Origin: Gemmatimonadaceae bacterium
GTDB lineage: Bacteria > Gemmatimonadota > Gemmatimonadetes > Gemmatimonadales > Gemmatimonadaceae
Assembly (NCBI GenBank): GCA_019637445.1
Contig: JAHBVS010000002.1
Span: forward strand, 372,001 to 436,000
DNA: 64,000 nucleotides
Direction: 5' to 3'
The notes beneath the pieces are model-generated. The model worked only from the letters and a program-made list of their open reading frames with translations. It was not told the DNA's origin and did no database searches. The position numbers and the translations under genes are program-made. Of the stretch, positions 7,053 to 13,637 are shown in pieces; within the stretch, counting starts at the first letter, position 1; every line of letters starts with the position of its first letter.

Positions 7053-8903
7053 CTATCGCCCGGCGCCCGTGACCCGCCCCCAGTGCTCCCACACAAGCAC
7101 CATCGCCAGCGTATCGAGCTTGCAGTACTCCAGCAGCAGCCGTGACCACTGCTCCTTGGCCACCGGATCATCCCGCTCCACGCCGTAGACCATCGCGAAG
7201 TACGCATTGATGGCCCCCGTGCCCTCGGCCACCCGCTGCGCGGCGCCGTTGATCTCGATCGGCGGCAGCGCCGCATAGGGCCCAAGCTCCGGGTCGCCCT
7301 CGACCCCCGTGAGCTCCAGGAACCGCGAGCGCACATCCGGCACGTGCTTCCAGAGCGCGTCGAGCACCGCCTTGATGGAGTTGCTGCCTTCCATGGCCGG
7401 GTGGAAGTACTTCTTGCGGCAGAGCTTGAGCATGTCGAGCTGGCGGCCGCCGTCGGGCGCGGCGTCGAGTGCGGCAAGCCGCAGCCAGCCGGCGAGTTCG
7501 GGGTCACCGCTGCCGAGTGCGGAGAGTTCCTCGGCGACGGTACGGAGCACCGAGCGCTCGAAGGCGGACCAGACGAGCAGCGTGCCGTCATCACCCACGG
7601 CCTCGCGCAGCGTGCGGGCGAAGCTCTCGTTGGGCCAGCGCGGGTCGGTGTTGAGGTACTCGCGATGCACGAGCGGCGCGCCGGGCGCGCGCTGCGTGTG
7701 GCAGCTCCACTGGAAGGCCAGCTGGCCGTAGGGCGTCATCCCCTTGTGGTGTGGGACGGCGATACGGGCGGCCTCGAAGTCAATGAAGTGCAGGGGGTAG
7801 CGCGCGCCGGCGATGTCGTGGCGCAGGGAGTCGTCCACGAACTCCTTGCCCGAGCGCGAGTGCTCCACCTGGATGACCTGCCGCTCGGCGTAGGCGCCGG
7901 AGCGCTGGGCGAGCACGTCGTCGGGGATGTCGGTGACGCGGTCCACGCCGCGCTCGATCATCGTGACGAGCAGGTCGCGGCCCTGGTAGAGGCCGAGGAT
8001 GTGCGGGCTGGCGTCGGCTCGTGCGCCCCAGCATTCGCGGAAGCCGTTCTTGGGTTCGTCGTCGTCGACGCGGAACTCGCAGGCGCGGCACTTGGCGCCG
8101 ATCTCGGGCGGGATCTTGCGGAGCTCAGGCGTGATCGAGGCGACGAACGCCTCGGCGGCCTCGCGGACCTCCGGCTCCAGCTCGGCGACCTCGGCGGAGA
8201 CATCGAAGGAGACTGTCAGGTTCGACTCGGCGACGAGCGCAGGATCGCCGATGAACTCCGCGGTGTGCAGGCGGCCGTCGTCGCGGCGGAGGATGCGGAA
8301 CCAGGAGGGCATCTCGTCGTGGGCGGCGAGGGCCTGCTTGTTCATCAGGATCAGGTGCGCGCGGACGGGGACGTCCGGGTAGAGGTCGCGCAGGATGCTG
8401 ACCTGGTAGGTGACGTCCTCGAGGTACTCGCGCCAGTCGTTGGCGATGTCGAAGGGCTTGCGGAGGGAGCGGAAGGCGGAGCCGGTCTTCTCGATGCGCT
8501 TGAGGGCGTCCTCGGTGTCGATGGAGGAGGACTTGACCTCGTAGAGGTCGAAGCCGGTGGGGCCGCGGCGGAGGACGTCGACGCGGGCCATCCGGGCGCC
8601 GTGGAGCAGGGTGGCCTCGAAGAGGGTGATCTCTGCCCTAGGCTCGCTGGCCTGGTCCAGGAGCTGCTGGGTTTCCTCGGCGGAGCCTAGGGCGCCCTTG
8701 GTGTAGTCGAGGGTGATGCCGCCCGGGAAGAGCTGCTTGGCGAGCAGCTCGACCATGTAGCCGCCTTCAGCGAGGAGCTGGAGGTAGTCGTTGGTTTCGC
8801 GGGTGTCCGGGTACTTCAGCTCGCGGTAGTAGAGCTTGGTGGGGCAACTGCGGGCGAGTTTGAAGTCGGATTTGGAGAGGGTGTGGGGGGGCGGTGGGGT
8901 CAT
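7053..8903 (-). CDS. DUF2779 protein: Cas4-like Fe-S nuclease domain plus RNase H-fold exonuclease-like domain
   Basis: The 616-residue product starts with SKSDFKLARSCPTKLYY, the opening of a Cas4/RecB-type nuclease with a first cysteine at residue 20. The E-x-K element appears as LYEVKSSS. Three further cysteines in KCRACEFR...ECWG (around residues 270-290) complete a likely 4Fe-4S cluster. The C-terminal half is DUF2779. It begins FIDFEAARI and ends YCKLDTLAMVLVW, which looks like a DEDD-type 3'-5' exonuclease core. The combination suggests processing of single-stranded or broken DNA. The ATG at 8903 has GAGGATCGC before it, a reasonable ribosome-binding site. It lies divergently next to the cassette array, so a defence or repair role is possible, but DUF2779 proteins also occur elsewhere. 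Confidence 0.8.
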   Translation of the reverse strand: MTPPPPHTLSKSDFKLARSCPTKLYYRELKYPDTRETNDYLQLLAEGGYMVELLAKQLFPGGITLDYTKGALGSAEETQQLLDQASEPRAEITLFEATLLHGARMARVDVLRRGPTGFDLYEVKSSSIDTEDALKRIEKTGSAFRSLRKPFDIANDWREYLEDVTYQVSILRDLYPDVPVRAHLILMNKQALAAHDEMPSWFRILRRDDGRLHTAEFIGDPALVAESNLTVSFDVSAEVAELEPEVREAAEAFVASITPELRKIPPEIGAKCRACEFRVDDDEPKNGFRECWGARADASPHILGLYQGRDLLVTMIERGVDRVTDIPDDVLAQRSGAYAERQVIQVEHSRSGKEFVDDSLRHDIAGARYPLHFIDFEAARIAVPHHKGMTPYGQLAFQWSCHTQRAPGAPLVHREYLNTDPRWPNESFARTLREAVGDDGTLLVWSAFERSVLRTVAEELSALGSGDPELAGWLRLAALDAAPDGGRQLDMLKLCRKKYFHPAMEGSNSIKAVLDALWKHVPDVRSRFLELTGVEGDPELGPYAALPPIEINGAAQRVAEGTGAINAYFAMVYGVERDDPVAKEQWSRLLLEYCKLDTLAMVLVWEHWGRVTGAGR

Positions 8904-8981
8904 GCGATCCTCGGGCTGCCCTAGGCTGGTTGCGTCCTACGAGTTGAGACAGCAGGTTCGCAAGATAAGCCGGGGGTCACG

Positions 8982-9008
8982 GCGTATTCTGCTCGGAGCA
9001 CAATACGC
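8982..9008. repeat. Strong hairpin at the left edge of the cassette array
   Basis: GCGTATT (8982-8988) pairs perfectly with AATACGC (9002-9008). After one C/C mismatch, TGCT (8990-8993) pairs with AGCA (8997-9000) around a CGG loop. It lies between the DUF2779 gene and the first cassette boundary at 9044. It could be a terminator or part of a recombination site. Confidence 0.45.
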
Positions 9009-9043
9009 TTCTTCGCGGCCAATGCTACTGCAGTACACTCCTC

Positions 9044-9050
9044 GTTAGGG
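9044..9050 (+). other. Candidate attI-like or cassette-boundary core (GTTAGGG)
   Basis: GTTAGGG fits the integron core GTTRRR, differing from GTTRRRY only in its last base, and lies 39 bases before the first cassette gene. No matching RYYYAAC arm was found to its left. That is what an attI site or a worn boundary would show, rather than a full attC. No integrase gene is near. Confidence 0.3.
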
Positions 9051-9089
9051 TGATGAGCCGCCGTCTGCGCTGACACACAATCATCGGAC

Positions 9090-10499
9090 ATGGATCCCGT
9101 CGACCGCCCGAGATCGCCGGACTTCGCGGGAGTGGAGTTCGAACGCTACGCGCTTGCGCTTCTCACTGAGGCGGCGCGTGCGCAAAGACGCGCCCTTCTG
9201 CTCGGAAGCGAACTCCCGCGAGCAATCGCCTTCGCGGACGCCTTCGCGCCCCAAGGACTGTTCGACCTCCCGGGCCCCTGCTTCGTCGAGGTCAGACTCC
9301 GGTACAGCGACCGCCTGCTCGAGATGGTAGATCGTGCACGTACGATGATTCAGGATGACCCGTCATTCATCATCGTCCTCCGCGACACCAAGGGGCCACC
9401 CGAGCGAATAGCTCAGAATATCGTGGAGAAACTTCCCGGAGTCCGTGTTCGCGTCCTCGGGCGCCACGACCTGGAACGCCTTGCGTCGCAACATCCGGGC
9501 GCCGCTTTGCCTTTCGCCCGGGTCAATCTACAGCGGGCGTTCGAGTCTTTCGCGGCACGATCCTCTGATGAAAGCCAGAACGATCAGTACCTAACCGCGC
9601 TGCGCACTGCGTTCACGGAGGACCGATTATCGCTCTTCGTCGGCGCCGGAGTCTCCCGTTCTGCTGGGTACCCCGACTGGCCAGACTTGGTGCGCCGCCT
9701 CGCAACCAAAGTGTTCAACAACCACTCCGCCACGCCCCTTTCGTCCGAAGAGCATGAGGAGGTTCAGCGCTTCTTCGAGCGTGAGGTCCCTGCGTCTCCG
9801 CTCATCGTTGCACGATTGCTCCGTAACAGCTTGGGCGGTGGCTTCGCGGATACGGTGCGCGGTGCTCTCTATGAGGGTAATGGAGAGGCGCGCGGTTCTC
9901 GATTGATCTCTGCTTTGGGAGCGCTACGTATGCCGCAGCGAGGGCGTCTCGGCGTACAAGCTGTTGTGAACTACAACTTCGATGATCTCTTGGAGTCCGA
10001 ACTCCAAGCGCGTTCAATCGCCTATCGCGTTGTACTAGGAGAGGGCGACAAACCGCTCAGGACTGAGCTGCCCGTCTACCACGTGCACGGCTTCCTCCCT
10101 CGGAAGGGCCAGCTATCTCCCCTCCAGAAGAGCGCCCTCGTACTGAGTGAAGACGCGTATCACGCGCAGTTTGCAGATCCATTCATCTGGACCAATCTCA
10201 CCCAGTTGTCGCTCCTGCGGCAGTCCGTCTGTCTCTTCGTGGGCGTTAGCATGACCGATCCGAATCACAGGCGACTTCTGGAGATCACCGCAACAAAGGA
10301 TGCCAGTGTGCGCCATTACACCATAATGCGCGATCACTGGGCGAGCAGCTCCGCCACGAAGCTGGGACCTAGAGCGCAGGAGCTCGCGCGCGTGTTCAAA
10401 GGACTGGAAGAAGCATCGCTTTCCAGCCTCGGAATCTCGGCCATTTGGGTGCGCTCCTACGATGAGATCCCGATGCTACTGGCGCGACTGCGATCGTGA
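9090..10499 (+). CDS. SIR2-family NADase-like defence protein with restriction-fold-like N-terminus
   Basis: The 469-residue product has a SIR2 domain in its C-terminal two thirds. The NAD-binding loop is FVGAGVSRSAGYPDW (GAGVS at 185-189). NYNFDDLLES follows at about 294-303. The catalytic-type histidine lies in YHVHGF (330-335), and GVSMTDPNH lies near 385-393. SIR2 proteins of this type deplete NAD after phage sensing in several known systems (DSR, Thoeris ThsA, SIR2-pAgo). Residues 10-135 do not belong to SIR2. GVEFERYALALL, FVEVRLRY and VRVLGRHDLERLA resemble a degenerate Mrr-like restriction fold with the lysine replaced. The gene ends six bases before the first attC-like repeat. Codon use and GC are lower than in neighbours. 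The NADase role is inferred; all SIR2 landmarks are seen. Confidence 0.85.
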   Translation: MDPVDRPRSPDFAGVEFERYALALLTEAARAQRRALLLGSELPRAIAFADAFAPQGLFDLPGPCFVEVRLRYSDRLLEMVDRARTMIQDDPSFIIVLRDTKGPPERIAQNIVEKLPGVRVRVLGRHDLERLASQHPGAALPFARVNLQRAFESFAARSSDESQNDQYLTALRTAFTEDRLSLFVGAGVSRSAGYPDWPDLVRRLATKVFNNHSATPLSSEEHEEVQRFFEREVPASPLIVARLLRNSLGGGFADTVRGALYEGNGEARGSRLISALGALRMPQRGRLGVQAVVNYNFDDLLESELQARSIAYRVVLGEGDKPLRTELPVYHVHGFLPRKGQLSPLQKSALVLSEDAYHAQFADPFIWTNLTQLSLLRQSVCLFVGVSMTDPNHRRLLEITATKDASVRHYTIMRDHWASSSATKLGPRAQELARVFKGLEEASLSSLGISAIWVRSYDEIPMLLARLRS

Positions 10500-10504
10500 G
10501 CACG

Positions 10505-10635
10505 CCGTAACGACGCTTGCAGCAGATGGCCGTGCGTGGTAGCGGCCGGGCGGCCACGCCATAGTTTGAGGGCGGTCGGGCTTGGCCGCCCGTCCGCTCT
10601 TGTTCGAACAGCCAATGCTGAAGCAATCGTTCGCC
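10505..10635 (+). repeat. attC-like site 1 (131 bp)
   Basis: The element runs from CCGTAAC (10505-10511) to GTTCGCC (10629-10635), just after the SIR2 stop. The left arm AACGACGCTTGCAGCA pairs with the reverse complement of the right arm, AACGATTGCTTCAGCA, leaving unpaired bases as in integron attC sites; similarity continues through TGGC. An inner perfect stem pairs GGGCGGCCA with TGGCCGCCC. The outer cores keep AAC/GTT but deviate from the strict RYYYAAC/GTTRRRY consensus. Confidence 0.65.
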
Positions 10636-10664
10636 AGACGGACCAAGCTGACCCGCGAGGTGAG

Positions 10665-11363
10665 ATGCCGAAGTTCCCCAAGGTTGACGCCGCAAAGCTT
10701 CCTGCGACCCGCAACGCCTACGTAGCCTGGATCGACGTAATGGGTGTGCAATCCATCATGTCTCGTAGCTTGCCGATCTCCGCGAACTTCATCCTGAAGT
10801 TCCACGCCATCGCGTTGCGGCACCGCGCGGCTGGAGTCGCACTGTTCCCGGTTATGGACGGTTTGTACTTCACGAGTGAAGACCAAGACAAGACCAAGGC
10901 GTTCATCCGCGAGATCATGACCGACCTTGCGGACCTTCTTATTTCGGAAACCGAGAACAAGCATCGTTTCCTCGTCCGCGCAGGCCTGGCCTACGGCCCT
11001 GTGATATCCGGGTCGGACATTACCAAGCAGGCGTGCGAGGAGATCCACAAGGAGCCGGACTACGCGCGTACGCTCCTGATGGGAATCCCGATGATCCAGG
11101 CTCACCTGGGCGAACGCTTGGCTGCGCCCTTTGGCTGCTTCGTCGATGATTCGGCGCGCGCTTTTGCCCCCTCAGGAAAGGCGCCATTTAACGAGATCTG
11201 GTGGAGCTGGTTTGAGCCACAGAAGCTCGCGCTGGCGAAGCAGCTGAGAAAGGCGGTTCTTGACTACCTGTCGTGGGCGGAAGGTCATGCTACTGCGATT
11301 GGATACGAGCGCAGCCGAATCGCAAGCCATCGCGATGCAGTTGAGCAGTACCTTCCGGCGTAG
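10665..11363 (+). CDS. Class III nucleotide-cyclase-like protein (Pycsar-cyclase-like candidate)
   Basis: This 232-residue protein shows the landmarks of a class III adenylate/guanylate cyclase fold. YVAWIDVMG (residues 19-27) carries a metal-binding-type Asp24. FPVMDGLYFTS (61-71) carries a second acidic residue, Asp65. FLVRAGLAYGPVISG (102-116) matches the usual RxGIxxGPVxxG strand-turn. Stand-alone domains of this shape with poor similarity to housekeeping cyclases include the Pycsar uridylate/cytidylate cyclases. The base selected here cannot be read. The ATG at 10665 is chosen because GAGGTGAG directly precedes it and the longer frame reads through the attC-like element. It is the only gene between attC-like sites 1 and 2, and it is followed by a TIR-like gene in the next cassette. 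Assignment as a cyclase is motif-based. Confidence 0.6.
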   Translation: MPKFPKVDAAKLPATRNAYVAWIDVMGVQSIMSRSLPISANFILKFHAIALRHRAAGVALFPVMDGLYFTSEDQDKTKAFIREIMTDLADLLISETENKHRFLVRAGLAYGPVISGSDITKQACEEIHKEPDYARTLLMGIPMIQAHLGERLAAPFGCFVDDSARAFAPSGKAPFNEIWWSWFEPQKLALAKQLRKAVLDYLSWAEGHATAIGYERSRIASHRDAVEQYLPA

Positions 11364-11367
11364 CGCT

Positions 11368-11496
11368 GGCTAACGACCCCTGTGGCAAGCGGCTGTGCGT
11401 CGGCGGCGGGGCCGCCGCCTGTGACCTACGGCAGGTTGTCTACGGCGGCGCCGCCGCCTCGTATTCGAATGGCCACAGCTGTAGCAAGTGTTATAT
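11368..11496 (+). repeat. attC-like site 2 (129 bp)
   Basis: The element runs from GGCTAAC (11368-11374) to GTTATAT (11490-11496). Its last 35 bases up to GTT (11458-11492) match those of site 1 (10597-10631) at 26 positions without gaps, including TTCGAA, GCCA and AGCAA. The arms share TAAC and GCTGTG. The interior has GC-rich stems such as GGCGGCG with CGCCGCC. It lies four bases after the cyclase-like gene's stop. Confidence 0.6.
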
Positions 11497-11532
11497 GGAC
11501 TGGCTCGCCGTAATCGTCTGTGGAGATCCCGC

Positions 11533-12378
11533 ATGTTCAATCTGCTGGTGAGTGCACGAGGATGGGCGCCCACACGAGACGCGAGCTCGGCAGATCGCCT
11601 GTTTGAGTACACGGCTCCTCACGTGATAACGCGGTTCAAATCCGACAATCAGGTCGACTTTGCGGCGCTGTGCCAGTTGCCGACGTTGATGCTGGACGAG
11701 ACGAACGGGAACCCGCACAAGCCGGCTCGACTGGTCACTTTGATTCGCGCTCGCTACTCAGGACGGGAAATTGAGCTCGAGTACGCGAATGATCCCGACG
11801 CTCCTCCATTGACGAATGGTATGCTGGAGACGCTGGCGCGCGACCTGGATATCACTCCATTCGAGTTCGAGCGTACTCATTGGGCGGTAAAGGACATCGA
11901 CCTCTTTCGCGTCCTCAACCGCGCAGCCGCGCCAAGACGGCCGCGGGCTCGCGTCTTCCGATTGAATGAGCCGGAGCACATCGAGCCATCCCTGGTGTCT
12001 GCAATGATGCCATTCGACAGCCGATTCGATGCGGTTGCGGCTACGCTCAAAGAGGTATCGGAGAACGCGGGATTGAGGTGCCGACGTGCCGACGACATCT
12101 GGGACGATCCCGCCGTCATCCAGGACGTGGTTAGCCTAATCGATCAGTCGAGAGTTGTCATTGCTGATTGTACGGACCGCAATCCTAACGTGTTCTACGA
12201 GATTGGCATTGCGCATACTCTCGGTCGCGATGTCATCCTCATCACGCAGAACGACGGGGACATCCCGTTTGACCTACGTCACCTGAGGTATGTCAAATAC
12301 CTCAATAATGGAGAGGGCTTGCAGGCCCTTGCGGCGAAACTGTTTCCTCGGCTTCGAGAGCTAGCGGGCGAGGACTGA
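11533..12378 (+). CDS. TIR / deoxyribosyltransferase-fold protein, candidate defence effector
   Basis: The 281-residue product has a C-terminal Rossmann-like domain (about 150-275). It opens with SLVSAMMPFDSRFDAV, continues with SLIDQSRVVIADCTDRNPNV and FYEIGIAHTLGRDVILIT. The E-x-G-x-A motif with Glu223 is where nucleoside 2-deoxyribosyltransferases and the related nucleotide-hydrolysing and TIR-like proteins keep their catalytic glutamate. The N-terminal 130 residues (MFNLLVSARGW, THWAVKDIDLFRVL) are a separate domain that I do not recognise. The ATG at 11533 is chosen because GGAGAT lies five bases before it; the longer frame starts inside the attC-like repeat. It may hydrolyse NAD or another nucleotide, perhaps under control of the preceding cyclase-like gene. 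That link is a hypothesis. Confidence 0.62.
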   Translation: MFNLLVSARGWAPTRDASSADRLFEYTAPHVITRFKSDNQVDFAALCQLPTLMLDETNGNPHKPARLVTLIRARYSGREIELEYANDPDAPPLTNGMLETLARDLDITPFEFERTHWAVKDIDLFRVLNRAAAPRRPRARVFRLNEPEHIEPSLVSAMMPFDSRFDAVAATLKEVSENAGLRCRRADDIWDDPAVIQDVVSLIDQSRVVIADCTDRNPNVFYEIGIAHTLGRDVILITQNDGDIPFDLRHLRYVKYLNNGEGLQALAAKLFPRLRELAGED

Positions 12379-12384
12379 CACGCC

Positions 12385-12451
12385 CCGTGACGACGCCTAT
12401 CGGCTACGGGAAGTATCTCGACGAAGGGTTCTCTCGATGCTATCGTTGCCT
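12385..12451 (+). repeat. attC-like site 3 (67 bp)
   Basis: A short element runs from CCGTGAC (12385-12391) to GTTGCCT (12445-12451). The left arm GACGACGCCTATCG pairs imperfectly with the reverse complement of the right arm, AACGATAGCATCG. The left core resembles that of site 1 (CCGTAAC) with one change. It is the weakest of the four but has the right place, between two cassette genes, starting seven bases after the stop codon. Confidence 0.45.
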
Positions 12452-12453
12452 AC

Positions 12454-13335
12454 ATGCCCGAAAACAAGCTGCGCGAGCAGGATATGCGCCTCATCGATGA
12501 GCTTTTCGACATGGGGGGCGGCTACGTCCTGGACTTCACAGATCGCAGTTTCACGTACTTCTTCCGTGACGACCTAGGCATCGACATCGATCATGCGCGG
12601 TTTTGCACGGATGGCACGAGCAAGGCGAAGCGACTTCGTCGCTTGCTTCGCACCGCGGACTCAAAGACATGCGTGAAAGTGCTTGAGGCCTTGTGGGAGT
12701 ACCGCAGCGCACATCTGGCCCGGCGCGGCCTCGAGGAGCCTCGGCCAGCGTTGACCCCAGAGTTCGCGAAGATTGTCGCGCGCCTTCAGGGGCGGTCCCC
12801 TGTCGCGTCGCAGCCTGCTCGAACAGCCTCAGTGTTCGCGTCACTCACTGCGGCGCAGTATTCCGCGTTTAGGTCCGACCTAGTGGCATTGAGCGCGCTC
12901 GACCCACAGCCGCGCGGCTTTGCCTTTGAGAAGTTCCTCAAGGAGCTCTTCGACGCGAGCGGACTCGGCGCCCGCGCTTCATTTCGCCTTGTCGGCGAAC
13001 AGATTGATGGCAGCTTTGAGCTTACCAATGAGACTTATCTGCTGGAGGCAAAGTGGACCGGAGAGCGCACCGGCGCTGCTGACCTTCGTTCGTTTAATGC
13101 AAAGGTCGAAGAGAAGGCCGCTTGGAGCAGAGGCCTGTTCCTCAGCAACTCTGGCTTTACAGACGATGGACTCGAGGCGTTTGGGCGCGGCAAGCGCGTA
13201 ATCTGTATGGATGGGTTCGATTTATACGAGGTGCTCGAACGCCAGATTCCTGTAGGAGAGGCGCTAGCACTAAAGGCGCGACGTGCTGCAGAGAGTGGTC
13301 ACCCTTTCGCTCGCATCCGCGACCTTTTCCCATGA
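12454..13335 (+). CDS. PD-(D/E)XK (Mrr-like) restriction endonuclease-family protein
   Basis: The 293-residue product ends in a complete restriction-endonuclease fold. Glu159 lies in GFAFEKFLKELF, Asp185 in EQIDGSFEL and Glu198-x-Lys200 in YLLEAKWTG. A helix and strand follow (WSRGLFLSNSGFTDDGLEAF, then VICMDGFDLYEVL), as in Mrr-type domains. Residues 1-90 form a separate small domain (DELFDMGGGYVLDFTDRSF, then SKAKRLRRLLRT) that I do not recognise but which looks like a sensor or adaptor. No methyltransferase is adjacent, so a modified-DNA-dependent or abortive mechanism is more likely than classic restriction-modification. The start at 12454 lies only three bases after the attC-like core. 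An alternative ATG at 12484 with AGGAT before it is possible. Confidence 0.75.
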   Translation: MPENKLREQDMRLIDELFDMGGGYVLDFTDRSFTYFFRDDLGIDIDHARFCTDGTSKAKRLRRLLRTADSKTCVKVLEALWEYRSAHLARRGLEEPRPALTPEFAKIVARLQGRSPVASQPARTASVFASLTAAQYSAFRSDLVALSALDPQPRGFAFEKFLKELFDASGLGARASFRLVGEQIDGSFELTNETYLLEAKWTGERTGAADLRSFNAKVEEKAAWSRGLFLSNSGFTDDGLEAFGRGKRVICMDGFDLYEVLERQIPVGEALALKARRAAESGHPFARIRDLFP

Positions 13336-13359
13336 CAGACGGATAGCACTCCCGATGCC

Positions 13360-13435
13360 ACTTAACGACGCTTGGCGCTGACGTCCGCCCGCCCGCATCA
13401 CTGTAACTCGGCCGCAGTGGTAGCAAACGTTGAGG
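13360..13435 (+). repeat. attC-like site 4 (76 bp)
   Basis: The element runs from ACTTAAC (13360-13366), a perfect RYYYAAC core, to GTTGAGG (13429-13435), which matches GTTRRR. The right arm GTGGTAGCAAACGTT has the AGCAA-nn-GTT form also present at sites 1 and 2. The left arm AACGACGCTTGG is nearly identical to that of site 1. It closes the cassette array 24 bases after the nuclease stop. Confidence 0.65.
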
Positions 13436-13521
13436 CGGCACTTCTAACGGAATCGTAGGTGACGGCCGCGCTTGCCAGCAGGCCTCACACAGGCAAACTT
13501 GGGACATGTTCGCCTCCTCCT

Positions 13522-13600
13522 CGGAGCGCCCGTGCGATTCCTGAGTACTCGCTGTCCCGCCGCGAGCACCTCGCCGCCATCGCGGCCGTGAGCACTCTCC
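13522..13600 (+). pseudogene. Decayed 5' fragment of a DUF885 lipoprotein gene
   Basis: Without gaps, 59 of 79 bases match 16475-16553, the 5' end of the intact DUF885 gene, including bases before the start codon. The start ATG has become ATT (13537-13539). The frame still reads PEYSLSRREHLAAIAAVST against PEHTLTRRDLLATLAAAST in the intact protein, so the Tat signal is recognisable. Similarity stops after about 25 codons, shortly before the 3' end of the DUF5916 gene. It is probably a remnant of a duplicated or displaced paralogue. The 200 bases between attC-like site 4 and 13637 hold nothing else that I can recognise. Confidence 0.6.
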
Positions 13601-13637
13601 GTCTAGTCGAGGGTGATGCAGGCACTATGCGCCGCCG

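Noticed and set aside
10665-12378. Naming these two genes outright as a Pycsar system
   Set aside because: The cyclase landmarks and effector fold are seen, but no cyclic-nucleotide-binding domain is recognised in the effector and an attC-like site separates the genes. It is kept as a hypothesis only.
13442-13514. A possible fifth attC-like site (TTCTAAC to GTTCGCC)
   Set aside because: The cores are plausible, but the arms do not pair and no gene lies between it and site 4. At most it is a worn remnant.
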